The position numbers were made by a program, and so were the translations under genes. Of a stretch of 64,000 bases of DNA, positions 51,695 through 62,254 are shown piece after piece (the stretch's first letter is position 1; each line of letters begins with the position of its first letter). Origin of the DNA: Neoceratodus forsteri (taxonomy: Eukaryota; Chordata; Ceratodontiformes; Ceratodontidae); NCBI GenBank assembly GCA_016271365.2, contig JADMNL010000028.1:55384001-55448000 (forward strand), read 5' to 3'. A model generated the notes under the pieces. The model had not been told where the DNA came from. It did no database searches and worked only from the letters and a program-made list of their open reading frames with translations.

Positions 51695-52774
51695 TCAGGA
51701 GGCCAGAGAGACCAGGGTCCTTGCGTTGTCCAAAGGAAGGAAGACTCTGGCTTCCTCTGTGTTCAGTTCTGTGCCTATGAAGGTGAGGAGATGGAAAGGC
51801 TTTAGAACTGACTTTGGAAGATTCAGAAGGAAACCTAGAGAGGTAAGCTGTTGCTGAGTTATCTGAAGATGTAACTTGACTTGGTCTGGAGACTGGCCTG
51901 CTATGAGCCAGTTGTTCAGGTAAGGAAAGATGGCAATTTTTTGCCTTCTGAGGTAGGCAACTGCTACTGCCAGGCATTTTGTGAATACTCTTGGAGCAGA
52001 GGTGAGGCCAAAGCGCATTGCTCTGAACTGGCAATGGCCTGAGGGCAGCTCAAACCTGAGGTACTTTCGATGGGAGCTTCTGATGAGAATATGGAAGTAG
52101 GCATCCTTGAGGTCCAGGGATGCCAACCAGTCCCCTGGTCTTAGAGAGGGTAGAATAATTCCCAGAGTCATCATTTTAAATTTTGGTTTTAAAAGGTGCT
52201 TGTTTAAGTATCTGAGATCCAGAATGGGCTGCCATTCCCCTGTCTTTTTTGGGGTAAGGAAGTACCTGGAGTACAATCCTTTGCCCTGGTGTAGGGGTGG
52301 AACCCTTTCCACAGCTCTGAGAGCCAGGAGGGTGGAGACTTCTGCCTCTAGGGCAAGTGTCTCTGATGGATTTGCAGGTGGAAAAGATCTGGTTCTCATC
52401 TTTGGAAATTTTTTTAAGCTGAGAACCAGTCCCTGGCTTACTACTTCCAGGACCCACTTGTCTGATGTTAGAGACTTCCAGTCCTGGACAAAGTAAGCCA
52501 GCCTGCCCCCTACAGGTAGTTGAGAATCGGCCCTGGCCACCCCATCAGGGTGCCTGCTTGGCAGGGGCTTTAGGCTGAGGAGTGGAAGCAGGCCTGCTTG
52601 TACCCTGTCTGCCTCTCCCTCTAAAGAACCCCCTCTGGGTGTAAGCTGAAGAGGAGGCCTGGGCTTAGTAAAAAGGCCTGTGGAAAGGCCTGCCCCTGCC
52701 CCTGGAAGGCTACCTTTGAGAAATGGCCTGCCTTTCTTTGGCCTGTGCACTCCTGTAGGTGGTCCTATACTCAT
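51695..52774 (-). pseudogene. DIRS-3 reverse transcriptase with altered catalytic box
   Basis: A 359-residue frame is open through the entire RT: GGRLAYFVQDWKSLTSDKWV, TPKKTGEWQPILDLRYLNKH, SLDLKDAYFHILIRSSHRKY (motif A), MRFGLTSAPRVFTKCLAVAV (motif B) and then PYLNNWLIAGQSPDQ. The family box is YLDDWL (unchanged in DIRS-1), so both catalytic Asp residues of motif C are Asn here. The frame overlaps the end of Gag by about 65 bases in another phase. Without motif C aspartates it cannot polymerise. Confidence 0.85.
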
Positions 52775-54150
52775 CCATTTTCTTCATGTAATTCTCTGTC
52801 TGCTCCCCAAACAGAGAATTAACTACAACAGGAAAATCCATGGCCTTAGTCTGGGTATCCTGAGACAGGCTAGTACATCTGAGCCAAGCCATTCTGCGAA
52901 GTGCCACAGATGTAGCCATGACTCTTGACGACACATCATTAGAGTCCATTGCAGCATGGAATTGCACCTTAGATGATTCAATACCATCAGCAACCACCTG
53001 CTCCAGCTCCTTGGCAAGCTGGCCAGTGACCTGTTTTGCTAGAGCCAAAACAGTATCCCATCTGGACTTCTGGTATCTAGCAACATAAGCCATATAATTT
53101 GCCTCTCTGAGTCACAAGAATGCTGCCATGTACTGTTTCTTTGTCATGGCATCATTCCTCCTGGGGTCCTTGTCGGGGGGGTGTGAAGCCAAGGGAATAT
53201 TTGCCTTGTCATAGGCTGCAGCCTGCACTACCCCAACATGGCTGCATTGTTGTGTAAGGAACTCCGTATCAGAGCCTGACAATGTGTACCTCTTGTCCAT
53301 TCTTTTATCCACAGGAGGTATAGTGTGAGGAGTTTTTAGAATTTTTACTGTCCGTTTCTCAAAAGATTTATGCAAAGGAATAGACAGTCTCCTAGACTCT
53401 GGGAGATCCATCATTTTCACAGTCAGGCTCCTCTTGATAGTCCATAGCTTCCTTCATAGGAAGCTGGAGGGTTTCAGTCACTTTTTATAAAACATAAAAT
53501 GAGAAGGGAACTCAGAAAGCCTAGGAGGAGACACTCCTGAAGGTCTGTCTGGGGAGATGTCCGGTTCAATGGGCACATCCAGACTTTCAAATCAACATAC
53601 ACTCTCCTCATACTCCTCTCCCCCTTCCTCTGGTTCATAAAATTCCTCTAAATCATACTCTTGAACCGGTGGAACCAGCCAAACCGTACACTTACCTGAT
53701 GGTGCCGGTTCGGTCGGAACCGGGGAAAGCGACTGGACAATTTTAATCGCTTTGGCTATGTCTTCAGCGGTTGGAGAGGAAGTTTTTGGCTCCACACCAC
53801 CTGATTTCCTAGTCCTTTTTGCTGGAACCGACTCCTCCAAGTCGGGTCTCCTTTTGCCCAAGGAAGTCTCGCCCTGGTCAGAGGGCACTCCCTCTGGTTC
53901 GGTTGAAACTGAACCGGGCTGACCATCCGATTCAGCTGACTTTTTGGCCTCTCTTTCCCTGAGCCTACCAACTCTCTTCTCCAGGGTAGCTGCAGGAAAA
54001 TTTTTGCAAATCTGGCAGTCTGCATTGAGGTGGTCAAACCCTAGACAATAAACACAGGTGGTGTGGGGGTCAGACTTAGCAAAGACTTCCCCACAGACAC
54101 TGCAGTGATGAAACCTAGTGGGCCCATTTTTTTCTTCTGGGTTTCTCAGA
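52710..54150 (-). pseudogene. DIRS-3 Gag-like protein, in pieces
   Basis: The start codon context is CATTATGTCTGAGAAACCC (complement at about 54140-54155). The zinc-finger part is shifted and interrupted early. Downstream frames read KRRPDLEESVPAKRTRKSGG (53592-53888), PPVDKRMDKRYTLSGSDTEF (53112-53420) and KSRWDTVLALAKQVTGQLAK, then FPVVVNSLFGEQTENYMKKM (52710-53093). The acidic QEYDLEEFYEPEEGGEEYEE stretch sits between. Same protein as in DIRS-1 and DIRS-4. Confidence 0.8.
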
Positions 54151-54719
54151 CATAATGCCAGTCCTAACCAAACTTGCCCGTTTATGGCAATCCGACAAGC
54201 AAGACCCTCTTATCAGTTCCCAACCATGTCACGGGTCGTGGAAAAAAACGTAATAAAATCCAGTTTTTTTTAGAACAGATAAGAACCGGTAACCACATTC
54301 TAAAGGACAGATTAATATATTTTAAACAAACTGATCGGTTCATACCGAACCAATAAACCGTTTACAAGTTCCACACAGAAAAATAAATTTAAAGCCTATC
54401 TAGTACTCACAAATACCACAGACAGAGCTTGAACCGACCAGTTGCGGTTTAAATTCGGTAAAAAAAAAAGAGAAAATAATACTTTAACCAACAAAATGAA
54501 TTGACCTGAAGGAGAAATCTCCGGAGCGACTGTTCAGTGAGGTGGAGTAAAGAATCTGACAGTTTGAGTTTGAAGAACAACAGACAGAGTTTTCAACCGA
54601 GCTCGAGCTCAGCGTTCCATGCCTGGCATGGAAAGTTAACTCTTTCACCTCCGGAGCAGTTCGAAGGTTGGGACTCACTACATATGTCATAATATAGCAA
54701 GACTTCATGTTGTTTGAAG
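54130..54719 (-). repeat. DIRS-3 5' inverted terminal repeat and leader
   Basis: The tip at 54719 reads CTTCAAACAACATGAAGTCT on the minus strand. It is followed by a palindromic ACTCTTTCACCTCCGGAGC area, CATGCCTGGCATG (itself a palindrome) and then the leader to the Gag start. It corresponds to 34510-35092 (inverted) and, in part, 59689-59942. Confidence 0.85.
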
Positions 54720-55250
54720 GATTATTTCCAGAGTTATCATCTTGAACTTTGGTTTTAAAAGATGTTTGTTCAGATATCTTAGGTCTAGGATGGGTCACCA
54801 CTCCCCTGTCTTTTTGGGGGTCAGAAAGTACCTGGAGTATAGTCCTTTGCCTCAGTGTAGGGTAGGTACTCTCTCTACAGCTCTTAAAGCTAGGAGAGAA
54901 GAAACCTCTGCCTCTATTTTATTTATTTATCAAGTCTAGGATTACAAATACCTTTGAGCCTTGGCTCTTTACAAAGGTTCCATGTCAGAGAAATACAAAT
55001 TATGGGGAACATCAAGACAAACATTACAACAATGTGGACATTGCAAACAGAGTACAGATTACTAGGCAAGGGTTTCCGAAAGATTTGCAGGTGGAAAAGA
55101 TCTGGCTCTCATCTTTGGAAAATTTTTGAAGCTGAGAACCAGTCCCTAGCTTACTACTTCCAGGTCCCACTTGTCTGATGTAATAGACATCCAGTCCTGG
55201 AAAAAGTAAGCCAGCCTGCCTCCTACTGGAATAGGAGAGTTGACCCGGGC
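54720..55250 (-). pseudogene. DIRS-4 RT N-terminal remnant with insertion
   Basis: 54725-54917 encodes, on the minus strand, the STLPYTEAKDYTPGT- and TPKKTGEW-like part of RT in decayed form. 55075-55250 encodes the region around ISTSDKW- and GGRLAYFFQDW. A 147-base segment lies between CCTCTGCCTCTA and GGCAAGGG, which are contiguous in DIRS-3. Confidence 0.65.
54918..55064 (-). mobile_element. Short retroelement 3' end inserted in DIRS-4
   Basis: Read on the minus strand the insert ends GACTTGATAAATAAATAAAA, an A-rich tail. It is preceded by AACCTTTGTAAAGAGCCAAG, a 3'-end type seen in several LINE/SINE families. Uninserted sequence in DIRS-3 (52340-52365) defines the limits. The family is not determined. 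Confidence 0.55.
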
Positions 55251-55910
55251 AGACCCATCAGGGTATCTGCTTGGCAGGGCTTTAGGCTGAGGGGTAGATG
55301 CAGGCCTGCTCATCACCCTTCTGCTTCTTCCTCTGAAGAACCCCCTCTTTGAAAAGGAAGAAGAGGCCTGTGCTTGGTAAAAAGGCCTGCCCCTGCCCCT
55401 AAACTGCTGCCTTTGAGGAGTTGCCTGCCTTTCCTTGGCCTGAGCACTCCTGTAAGTGGTCCTGTACTCATCCATTTTCTTCATATAATACTCTGTCTGC
55501 TCCCCAAACAGAGAATTACCCACTACAGGAAAATCCATAGCCTTAGCTTGGGTGTCCTGCGAGAGGCTAGTACATCTGAGCCAAGCCATTCTCCAAAGAG
55601 CCACAGATGTAGCCATGACTCTTGATGAAACATCATTAGAGTCCACAGCAGCATGAAACTGAACTTTAGATGCTTCAGTCCCATCTGCAGCCACCGCCTC
55701 CAGCTCCTTGGCTAGCTGGGGGGAGGCCTGTTTAGCCAATGCCAGTACAGTGTCCCACCTGGACTTCTGGTACCTGGCTGTATAGACCATGTAATTTGCC
55801 TGCCTGAGTACCAAAGAAGATGCCATGTACTGCTTCTTTGCCATGGCATCAGTCTTCCTGGAGTCTTTGCCAGGGGGGGCGTGAAGCCATTGGAATATTT
55901 GCCTTGTCAC
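55146..55910 (-). pseudogene. DIRS-4 Gag-like protein, C-terminal part
   Basis: A 254-residue open frame, the longest intact Gag segment here: AKKQYMASSLVLRQANYMVY, KSRWDTVLALAKQASPQLAK, AAVDSNDVSSRVMATSVALW and FPVVGNSLFGEQTEYYMKKM. The basic tail RQQFRGRGRPFYQAQASSSF continues through RGFFRGRSRRV, a likely nucleic-acid-binding stretch. The frame runs on into the RT N-terminal extension (GGRLAYFFQDWMSITSDKWD), indicating Gag and RT share a frame or are joined at this point in this copy. The N-terminal half is in the next two frames. Confidence 0.8.
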
Positions 55911-55959
55911 AGGCAGCAGCCTGCACTACCCCAACATGACTGCATTGCTGATATAAGAA

Positions 55960-56872
55960 CTACGTGTCTGAGCCTGAGAGTGTATACCTCTTGTCCATTC
56001 TTTTATCCACAGGAGGTATAGTGTTATGAAACTTTAAGATTTGTTGTGTCTGTTTCCCAAAAGATTTATGAAGGGGAATAGACAGTCTCCTGGACTCTGG
56101 GATATCCATTATCTCTACATAATCAGGCTCTTCTTGATCTTCCATAGCCTTCTCTATAGGAAGTTGGAGGGTTTCAGCCACTTTCCTGTAAAACATAAAA
56201 TGTGAAAGGGACTCAGAAAGCCTAGGAGGGGAAACACCTGATGGTCTGTCTGGGGAGATGTCCAGTTCCACAGGCACATCCAGACTTTCACTTACATCAT
56301 AATCCTCAAATTCCCCTTCCTCTTCAAACTCCGGTTCATAAAATTCTTCAAGGGGATATTCTTGAACTGGGGAACCAACCGAACTGAACCCCTGCCAGAA
56401 GGAGCCGGATTGGTCGGAACCGGACAAAGCGATTCCACAATCTGAATCACCCTGGCTATCTCTTTGGCGGTTGGAACATGAACCTCTGGATCCAAACTGG
56501 TCGATTTATCTTTGCGCTTTCTTTTTGTCTGAACTGATCCCCAGAATCGACTCTCCTTTTGCCTGAAGAAGTATCGCCTTGGTCTGAGGGCACTCCTTCT
56601 GGTTCAGTCGAAACCGAACCCGGCTGGCCATCCGGTTCAGCGGACTTCTCTGTCTCCTTTTCACTCAGTCTACCTAATCTCTTTTCATGGGTAGATTTGG
56701 GAAAATGTTTACATATTTGGCAATCTGAATCGAGGTGGTCAAACCCCAGACAATAAACACAGGTGGTGTGGGGATCGGCCTTGGCAAAGATCTCCCCACA
56801 CTCACTGCAGTGTTGAAACCCAGTGGGCCCAATTTTTTTCTTGGGTTTCTCAGACATGGCCAACCTAACCAA
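55960..56872 (-). pseudogene. DIRS-4 Gag-like protein, N-terminal part with zinc-binding motif
   Basis: Frame 56456-56872 starts MVRLAMSEKPKKK; the second Met (residue 6) matches the Gag start in the other copies. Residues 22-41 hold Cys-x2-Cys-x9-His-x2-Cys-x2-Cys, followed by HLDSDCQICKHF with further Cys/His, a zinc-finger array. Ser/Glu-rich sequence follows. Frame 55960-56427 continues with the acidic YPLEEFYEPEFEEEGEFEDY stretch, the DIPESRRLSIPLHKSFGKQT block and PPVDKRMDKRYTLSGSDT. One frameshift near 56440 separates the two frames. Confidence 0.8.
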
Positions 56873-57439
56873 ACTTACCCTTTTTCGAAACCACCAGGCA
56901 AGACTTTATCGGGTTCCTAACTCAGGTCAATGGTATTGGAAAAAGGTTAAAACGCGTTTTTTTCAGAACCGATAAAAACCGATAACCACACACTAAATAT
57001 AGCAAAATTCACAATCAAATAGTCGGTTCAGCCAAAGTGACCGCACTTTTACAAGTTCCACACAGAAATATAGAACAATTCCTGTCTAGTACTAACGGCA
57101 CCACAGACAGAGACTGAACCCACTATAGATTACATAGACAATACTGAGGATAAAGACATTTGTCCGTGAGCTCGCAAGTAATACCTATTTGTACCCTTTT
57201 ATATTTTTTCTTAATAAATATTTATCTAACTGCATTTTAAATTCCTGCATTGTAATGCTTTCCACAACCTCCCCTGGTAACATGTTCCAAATTTCTGTCA
57301 CTCGATTACATAACCAATACTTCCTCCTATTTGTATTATATCTGTCTCTTACCAATCGGCACAATGGGCTCTAGTATCATATGTTTGATCCCTTTTAACC
57401 AGGCCCAGCAGGTCCCCCAAATTTGTATTGGCCAATGCC

Positions 57440-57986
57440 CTATAAATCAAACATGTCTCCTCTCATTCTACGATATTCCAGGGAATACAGCTCGAACTCC
57501 TGCAGTCTCTGCTCGTAGTTCAATCTGTCCAAACCCCTGATCCTCTTTGTAACTCTCCTCTGCACCCTCTCCATGACTGCAACATCCCTCTTCTTGTATG
57601 GGGCCCAAAACTGGACACAATACTTCACATGCGGACGCACCAATGCATTATACAGAGGCGTCACAACCTGCCTATCTCTACTTTTAATGTGTTTCAATAT
57701 ACAATGTGTTATGCCTCCAGCCTTTTTAATAGCTGTATTACAGTGCAAGCCAAAACCAAGATCATTATCAACCATAACCCCCAAATCCTTCTCCTCACCC
57801 ACTACTGTTAGTACAGATCCACCTAAATTATACTGGGATGTATTATTTTTCTTGCCAAAGTGCATAACATTGCACTTATCAATGTTAAAAATAGATTGTT
57901 TCTGGGAGGCCCATGTGTATAAACTATCCAGTGCTGTTTGTAGGACTAGATGCTCCTCCCAGTTATTTACCGGACACCAACCCTAG
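57440..57986 (-). pseudogene. CR1-F ORF2, RT C-terminal region
   Basis: The 141-residue frame has GEEKDLGVMVDNDLGFGLHC, LYNALVRPHVKYCVQFWAPY, MERVQRRVTKRIRGLDRLNY and EQRLQEFELYSLEYRRMRGD, the CR1 C-terminal block series. The ORF closes at RGDMFDL and the terminal part lies decayed in 57125-57440. Confidence 0.85.
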
Positions 57987-58629
57987 TGTTGTCTATAAAT
58001 TTAGACAACCAGACTGTTGAATGCACCTGCATAGATGAAATATACAGATTAAAACAACATGGTCCCAAGAATGAGTCCTGGGGGACACCACTAGTCACTC
58101 CAACCTGACCGGAGCATTCACCTTTTATACATACTTTCTGGCCTCTATCAGTGAGCCAAGCCTTCACCCAAATTTGTATCCAAATTGGTATATCTAAATC
58201 ATAAAGTGATTTAACAAGCTCCCCGTGGGGGATCTTATCAAAAGCCTTGGCAAAGTCCAGGAAAACCACATCCACTGACTCACCCACATCCAGGGCCCTG
58301 CCAACCCTATTATAAAATTCCAATAAGTTGGTTTGGCACTATCTTTCCTTGGTGAATCCATGCTGGGTCATGTCTATCCTACCTGTTCTTTCTATATATT
58401 CCAAGATAAGGTCCCTTATTATACACTCCAAAATCTTTCCGAGCACAGAGGTCAGACTAATGGGTCTGTAATTTGAGACCTCCTGCCTACATCCTTTTTT
58501 ATATATAGGTACAATCACAGCTTGCCTCCAAGTCTCAGGAACCTCACCAGTATCAGTGCTTTCCTGAAAAAGGTAAGTTACTGGCCCCACTAGTAATATT
58601 GCCATTTCTTTAATCATCCTTGGATCCAT
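57967..58629 (-). pseudogene. CR1-F ORF2, RT core
   Basis: Frame 58339-58629 gives the YRPISLTSVLGKILECII block and MTQHGFTKER. Frame 57967-58323 gives FYNRVGRALDVGESVDVVFL, DFAKAFDKIPHGELVKSL (motif A) and VTSGVPQDSFLGPCCFNLYI. The catalytic box reads KFIDNT instead of FADDT, so catalysis is lost. Between 58629 and 59070 only decayed linker is seen. Confidence 0.8.
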
Positions 58630-59069
58630 CCATATGGCCTCTGTGCTTTATTTTGGTTAACCTTCTGTAATCTAGTAAGGACTTCAGCTAGGTCTGTCCT
58701 TGGGTTCTGTCCGCTATGTCCAGTTATCTCATTGTCCCAAAAAGTTAGGGGACCTTTGCAAAAGACAGATGAAAAATATACATTGTATTCTTCTGCAAGT
58801 GCTTTAATTCTGTTATAATATTCCCATCCTGCATTTTTAGGGGTCCTATGGTCTTATTCTTCCCTTTTTTTTGTTTATATATGCATAAAAAGTTCTGTAA
58901 TTATCCTGGACCTTTGCTGCTATTGTAACACATATTCTGTTTTGGCCTTGGCTATAGCCTTTTTTGCTATTTCAAGATTTTTCCTATAAAATTCCTAGCC
59001 TTCTTCCATATTATTATATCTTGCTAGGTGGTATGCTCTATTTTAATTTTTAATTAATCCCTTTAGAGA

Positions 59070-59688
59070 CTAGGTTATCCAAGGCACAGATGGACATGTA
59101 GCCTCCTTATATTTGTTACTGATTGGTACATGTATTGTAAATAAGCCACCTATAGCCTCTGTTAATTTTGCCCACATTTGAGCTACTGTCTGGTTCTCAA
59201 ACTCAGATTTCCACTCCCATGTAGCCAGGTCCCGTCTCACCTGTGCAAAATTAGTAGCATTATATCTATGTATCACAGTGGTTCCCTTATTATCCCCTAG
59301 GTTACCATAATACTGAAACCCTATTATAGCATGATCACTTGAACCCAAGGGGGGAATATCTTACAATTTGTAACGTTGTCCCCAGGTTACTTAACATTAA
59401 GACCAGTATATGCTTTTTTCTTGTATTGGCTGAAACATATTGATCTAGCCTTCCAAGACTAAAAATCTCCAAGTATTTAGATTCAACCAATGTACTTGCT
59501 TTCAAGGTATCCCACTCAATACCTGGGAGATTGAAGTTGCCAACTAGTATTACGTTACCTGCTAGTGATAACTGATTTACAAGATCTAGTATAGTGTCAT
59601 CCTCCATTATCATAGTGGATGGCGGCCTATATATTTCAGCCAGATTGATTTTAGTTGTTCTAGGGGGGCTATGAGGATACTTTTTTTT
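59070..59688 (-). pseudogene. CR1-F ORF2, APE C-terminal half
   Basis: Frame 59335-59613 begins just after a YRPPSTMIM-like start and reads ILVGNFNLPGIEWDTLKAST (GDFN block as GNFN). Frame 59070-59348 carries GSSDHAIIGFQYY with the catalytic SDH. The N-terminal half of APE is missing because of 5' truncation. Confidence 0.8.
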
Positions 59689-59795
59689 CGAAAAACTGAA
59701 AACTTTAACCGACTTCGAACTGAGCTGAAGGAGAAATCTCCGAGTGACCTGCTCAGTGAGGCAGAGTAAAAATCTGACAGTTTAAAATCAAAACC

Positions 59796-59817
59796 TCCAG
59801 AGAGAGAGAGAGAGAGA
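59796..59817. repeat. (AG)n microsatellite in the DIRS-4 terminal repeat
   Basis: AGAGAGAGAGAGAGAGAGA interrupts the terminal repeat at a place that reads ACAACAGACAGAG in DIRS-3. Confidence 0.85.
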
Positions 59818-60140
59818 TTTCAACCGAGCTTGAGTTCAGCTTCCATGCCTTGCATGGAAAGTTAACTTAGTTCTCTGGGGCAGTTCAAAGGTTGGGAATC
59901 ACTGCAATTGTCAGAATACAGAAAGACTTCATGTTGTTTGAAATAACATTTGACACTCCAGCAGCAGCAGAACAATTTGTGTGGGAGCTGCAAGTAAATC
60001 AAAATGCAATTTGCCAGCTCCCTTACAAATCTTGTGGAGCATATCATGTCCCAATGGAGACTGTTCACCATGAAAGGAAGGAGGCCCCAACGCATTGAGT
60101 AATACAACACATGGGAGCATGACACTTCACTACCAACAAT

Positions 60141-60431
60141 TAGAGATCAGTGAAATTATGAAATTTTGTTATGCAAAATATTTCACGAAATTCACACATT
60201 TCACAAAATATTTCTCAGGTACAAAATGTGAAATTTGCCTTTAAAACACAAAATGTTACCTGAGAAATGTGAAATTTTGCCCAAGAAATGAAAACATTCA
60301 AGTGACATTTTGCCATTTAAGGCTAAATTGTGCATTTTGCAGCAAAAATCCACGTTCCATGAGTGAAATTTTGCAACTTTGCTGATTTTGTGACAATTTC
60401 ACTGGCAAAATTTAATTTTGCAACGTCTCTA
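60141..60431. mobile_element. hAT-like MITE candidate (291 bp)
   Basis: The ends TAGAGATCAGTGAAATT and, reversed, TAGAGACGTTGCAAAATT form imperfect inverted repeats. The interior is AT-rich, with many GAAATTTTG/CAAAATTTC-type words on both strands and no ORF. Flanking CCAACAAT and CTGACAAC agree at 5 of 8 positions, a possible decayed 8-bp duplication. Classification as hAT rests on end sequence style only. Confidence 0.5.
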
Positions 60432-62079
60432 CTGACAACTCACTTGCAAGATACTCAATCCCGACAGTACGATCCACTGTCAATTCGCTCCAGTGACTAT
60501 TCGCTCTCACCACCAACATGCCAACATTCCATGGTTTTCTGGGAAGCACTACTAGCACTTCCAAAGGTGAGGCAATAATATATGACCCATGGAAGAAGCC
60601 AGTGTTGTTCTTGAAAGAAAAAAGTGGTTGCTCACAATAAATTGACAAACATGGAACACTGAGTTTAGTTGTAAGATAATACATGAAAACTCCTAAAAAT
60701 TGTTATACTTTTATTTTGTATGCAGTACCTGTTGTTCATAAGGAATGAGTGGAGTAATCTTGTTACTTTTTGGTTCTTCCATAAATTTGAGGCATTACCA
60801 AATAGTTGGAGGTGGATGCCAGAGATGTCCGTATTCAGAACATTAAAGCAATGACTTGTATTTGCCTACCAATGAATTAATTATAATGGAACGGAATGCA
60901 GCAGTGCGCACGTGCCTCTTTATGATGGTTCTGTATATACAGTAGGACTATGTGACATAATTACACATTATGGCAGGATAATGCTATATAATGGTTGTAT
61001 TGTCTGTGTCCAGTAATCGCTGAAGAAAAGCTAATTAGGGGTGTCAAACATTAGATGTGGTGATGCTTCGATGTCTGTCCATGACCTGACCATTACCTTT
61101 TATGCATCTCAGCATGGTGTAGCATGTTGTGGAGTACAGGCAATGTCTGAAGTTAAAGGGGGGGAAGTTGTAAAAGCTGAATATTTAATAGCTTAAATAA
61201 ATGCTACACATGTGAGGGCAAGCACACTTACCTTACTCTGCTCACTCTAACCTCAAACAGTTTCTCATTGTTTTAATGTTGGGATGTGGAGAAATGTAAA
61301 AAATCAGTCAACAGGCTGGTATATTGGGAGCATGTTATCATGAGTGGTTTAGCATAGGAGCGAGTTTGCTTGGGCGCTTATGATTTATCCGGGAGCAAAT
61401 TGTCGGGAGTGTATTGTCATATACCCACAAAACAGGTGCCTGAAGAGCAGTGGCAGAAAGGGGGTAGAGGCAGACAAAGAAAAGAAACAAGAATTCTACC
61501 CCCACCAAGTTGCCGTCCAGGAGATCAAGATCCAGGAGCTTTCAGAGACTGCAGTGAAGGTCGGAATGAGCACTGATTTACTGGTGGATTCCTCCATATA
61601 GATGCACGACCGATATAATCCATTGAGGTAACTGACACCGGTTCCATTAGACCGTGCCACCTGGCAACAGAAGAGATGCCCCAAAAGAATAAATGCCTGG
61701 GGCACTGAACCAGCCGGTTGGACCATCTTATGCCAGGAATGGGCTGACTGTTTAGAGGACCTGACCGAGGCTATGGCATGTCCCCTTCAGCAAAGACTGA
61801 GCGCAGGATGTGCAGAAGCAGGGAGCAATCCTGTAACTTGAGGCAGCTGCACTTAACTCTCGACTTGACTGAACTAAAACATCTTACCTGAATGATAGGT
61901 AACTTTTAAATTCAAGACAGAGATGCCTGCGGCAAGATTGTTTCAGTACGTGGGGACCTGAGACTTGCAGCCACAAGCCTCTTCTTTGATATGCACAGAC
62001 TTTTACAATACCATAGCAGTGCAAGACGCTGTTGTATAATAATTATATTAGTGCATTCTTGGTTACTGTTACTGTAAAT
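60432..62079. other. Unassigned, no gene seen
   Basis: No coding, RNA or repeat feature could be supported. Short frames near 61370-61726 overlap on both strands and show no domain. Confidence 0.5.
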
Positions 62080-62254
62080 TAATCAACCAATCAACCTTTT
62101 TTTTAAAAAAAAGCACAATTCACAGAGAGATCAAAGCGCTTGTACAGTTAATTAAAAACACTAAAGTTAAAATGTCACTAAATATTAAAATACATCAAAT
62201 ATTCATTAAAACTCTGGAGATTCAAGTTTAAAAAGATGCATCTTTAATGCAGAT

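Larger units (their letters stand above)
49593..54719 (-). mobile_element. DIRS-3: full-span DIRS element lacking RNase H
   Basis: It extends from the terminal module (49593) to the 5' inverted terminal repeat ending ACTTCATGTTGTTTGAAG at about 54717. Order on the minus strand: ITR and leader (54130-54719), Gag (52710-54150), RT (51695-52774), recombinase (50230-51400) and internal complementary region (50088-50130), whose TTCAAACAACATGAAGTCTT is the complement of the ITR tip. A deletion near 51517 joins RT to the end of RNase H. The catalytic YLDD of RT is YLNN. Confidence 0.9.
57122..59688 (-). mobile_element. CR1-F: CR1-like LINE inserted in the DIRS-4 terminal repeat
   Basis: The minus-strand 3' end is near 57122 and the element is truncated in APE at about 59688. 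Its sequence differs from CR1-A to -E (MHFGKKNNTSQYNLGGSVLT, ILKHIKSRDRQVVTPLYNAL), suggesting a separate subfamily. The flanks are parts of one DIRS terminal repeat, so CR1-F is the younger element. Confidence 0.8.
54720..59942 (-). mobile_element. DIRS-4: 3'-truncated DIRS element, split by CR1-F
   Basis: From 54720 upward the minus strand gives part of RT (54720-54917), an insertion (54918-55064), the rest of RT start and Gag (55065-56872) and the leader (56873-57121). CR1-F (57122-59688) follows, then the remaining terminal repeat (59689-59942) ending ACTTCATGTTGTTTGAAATA. The 3' part (RT C-terminus, RNase H, recombinase) is lost where DIRS-3's terminus begins. Confidence 0.85.
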
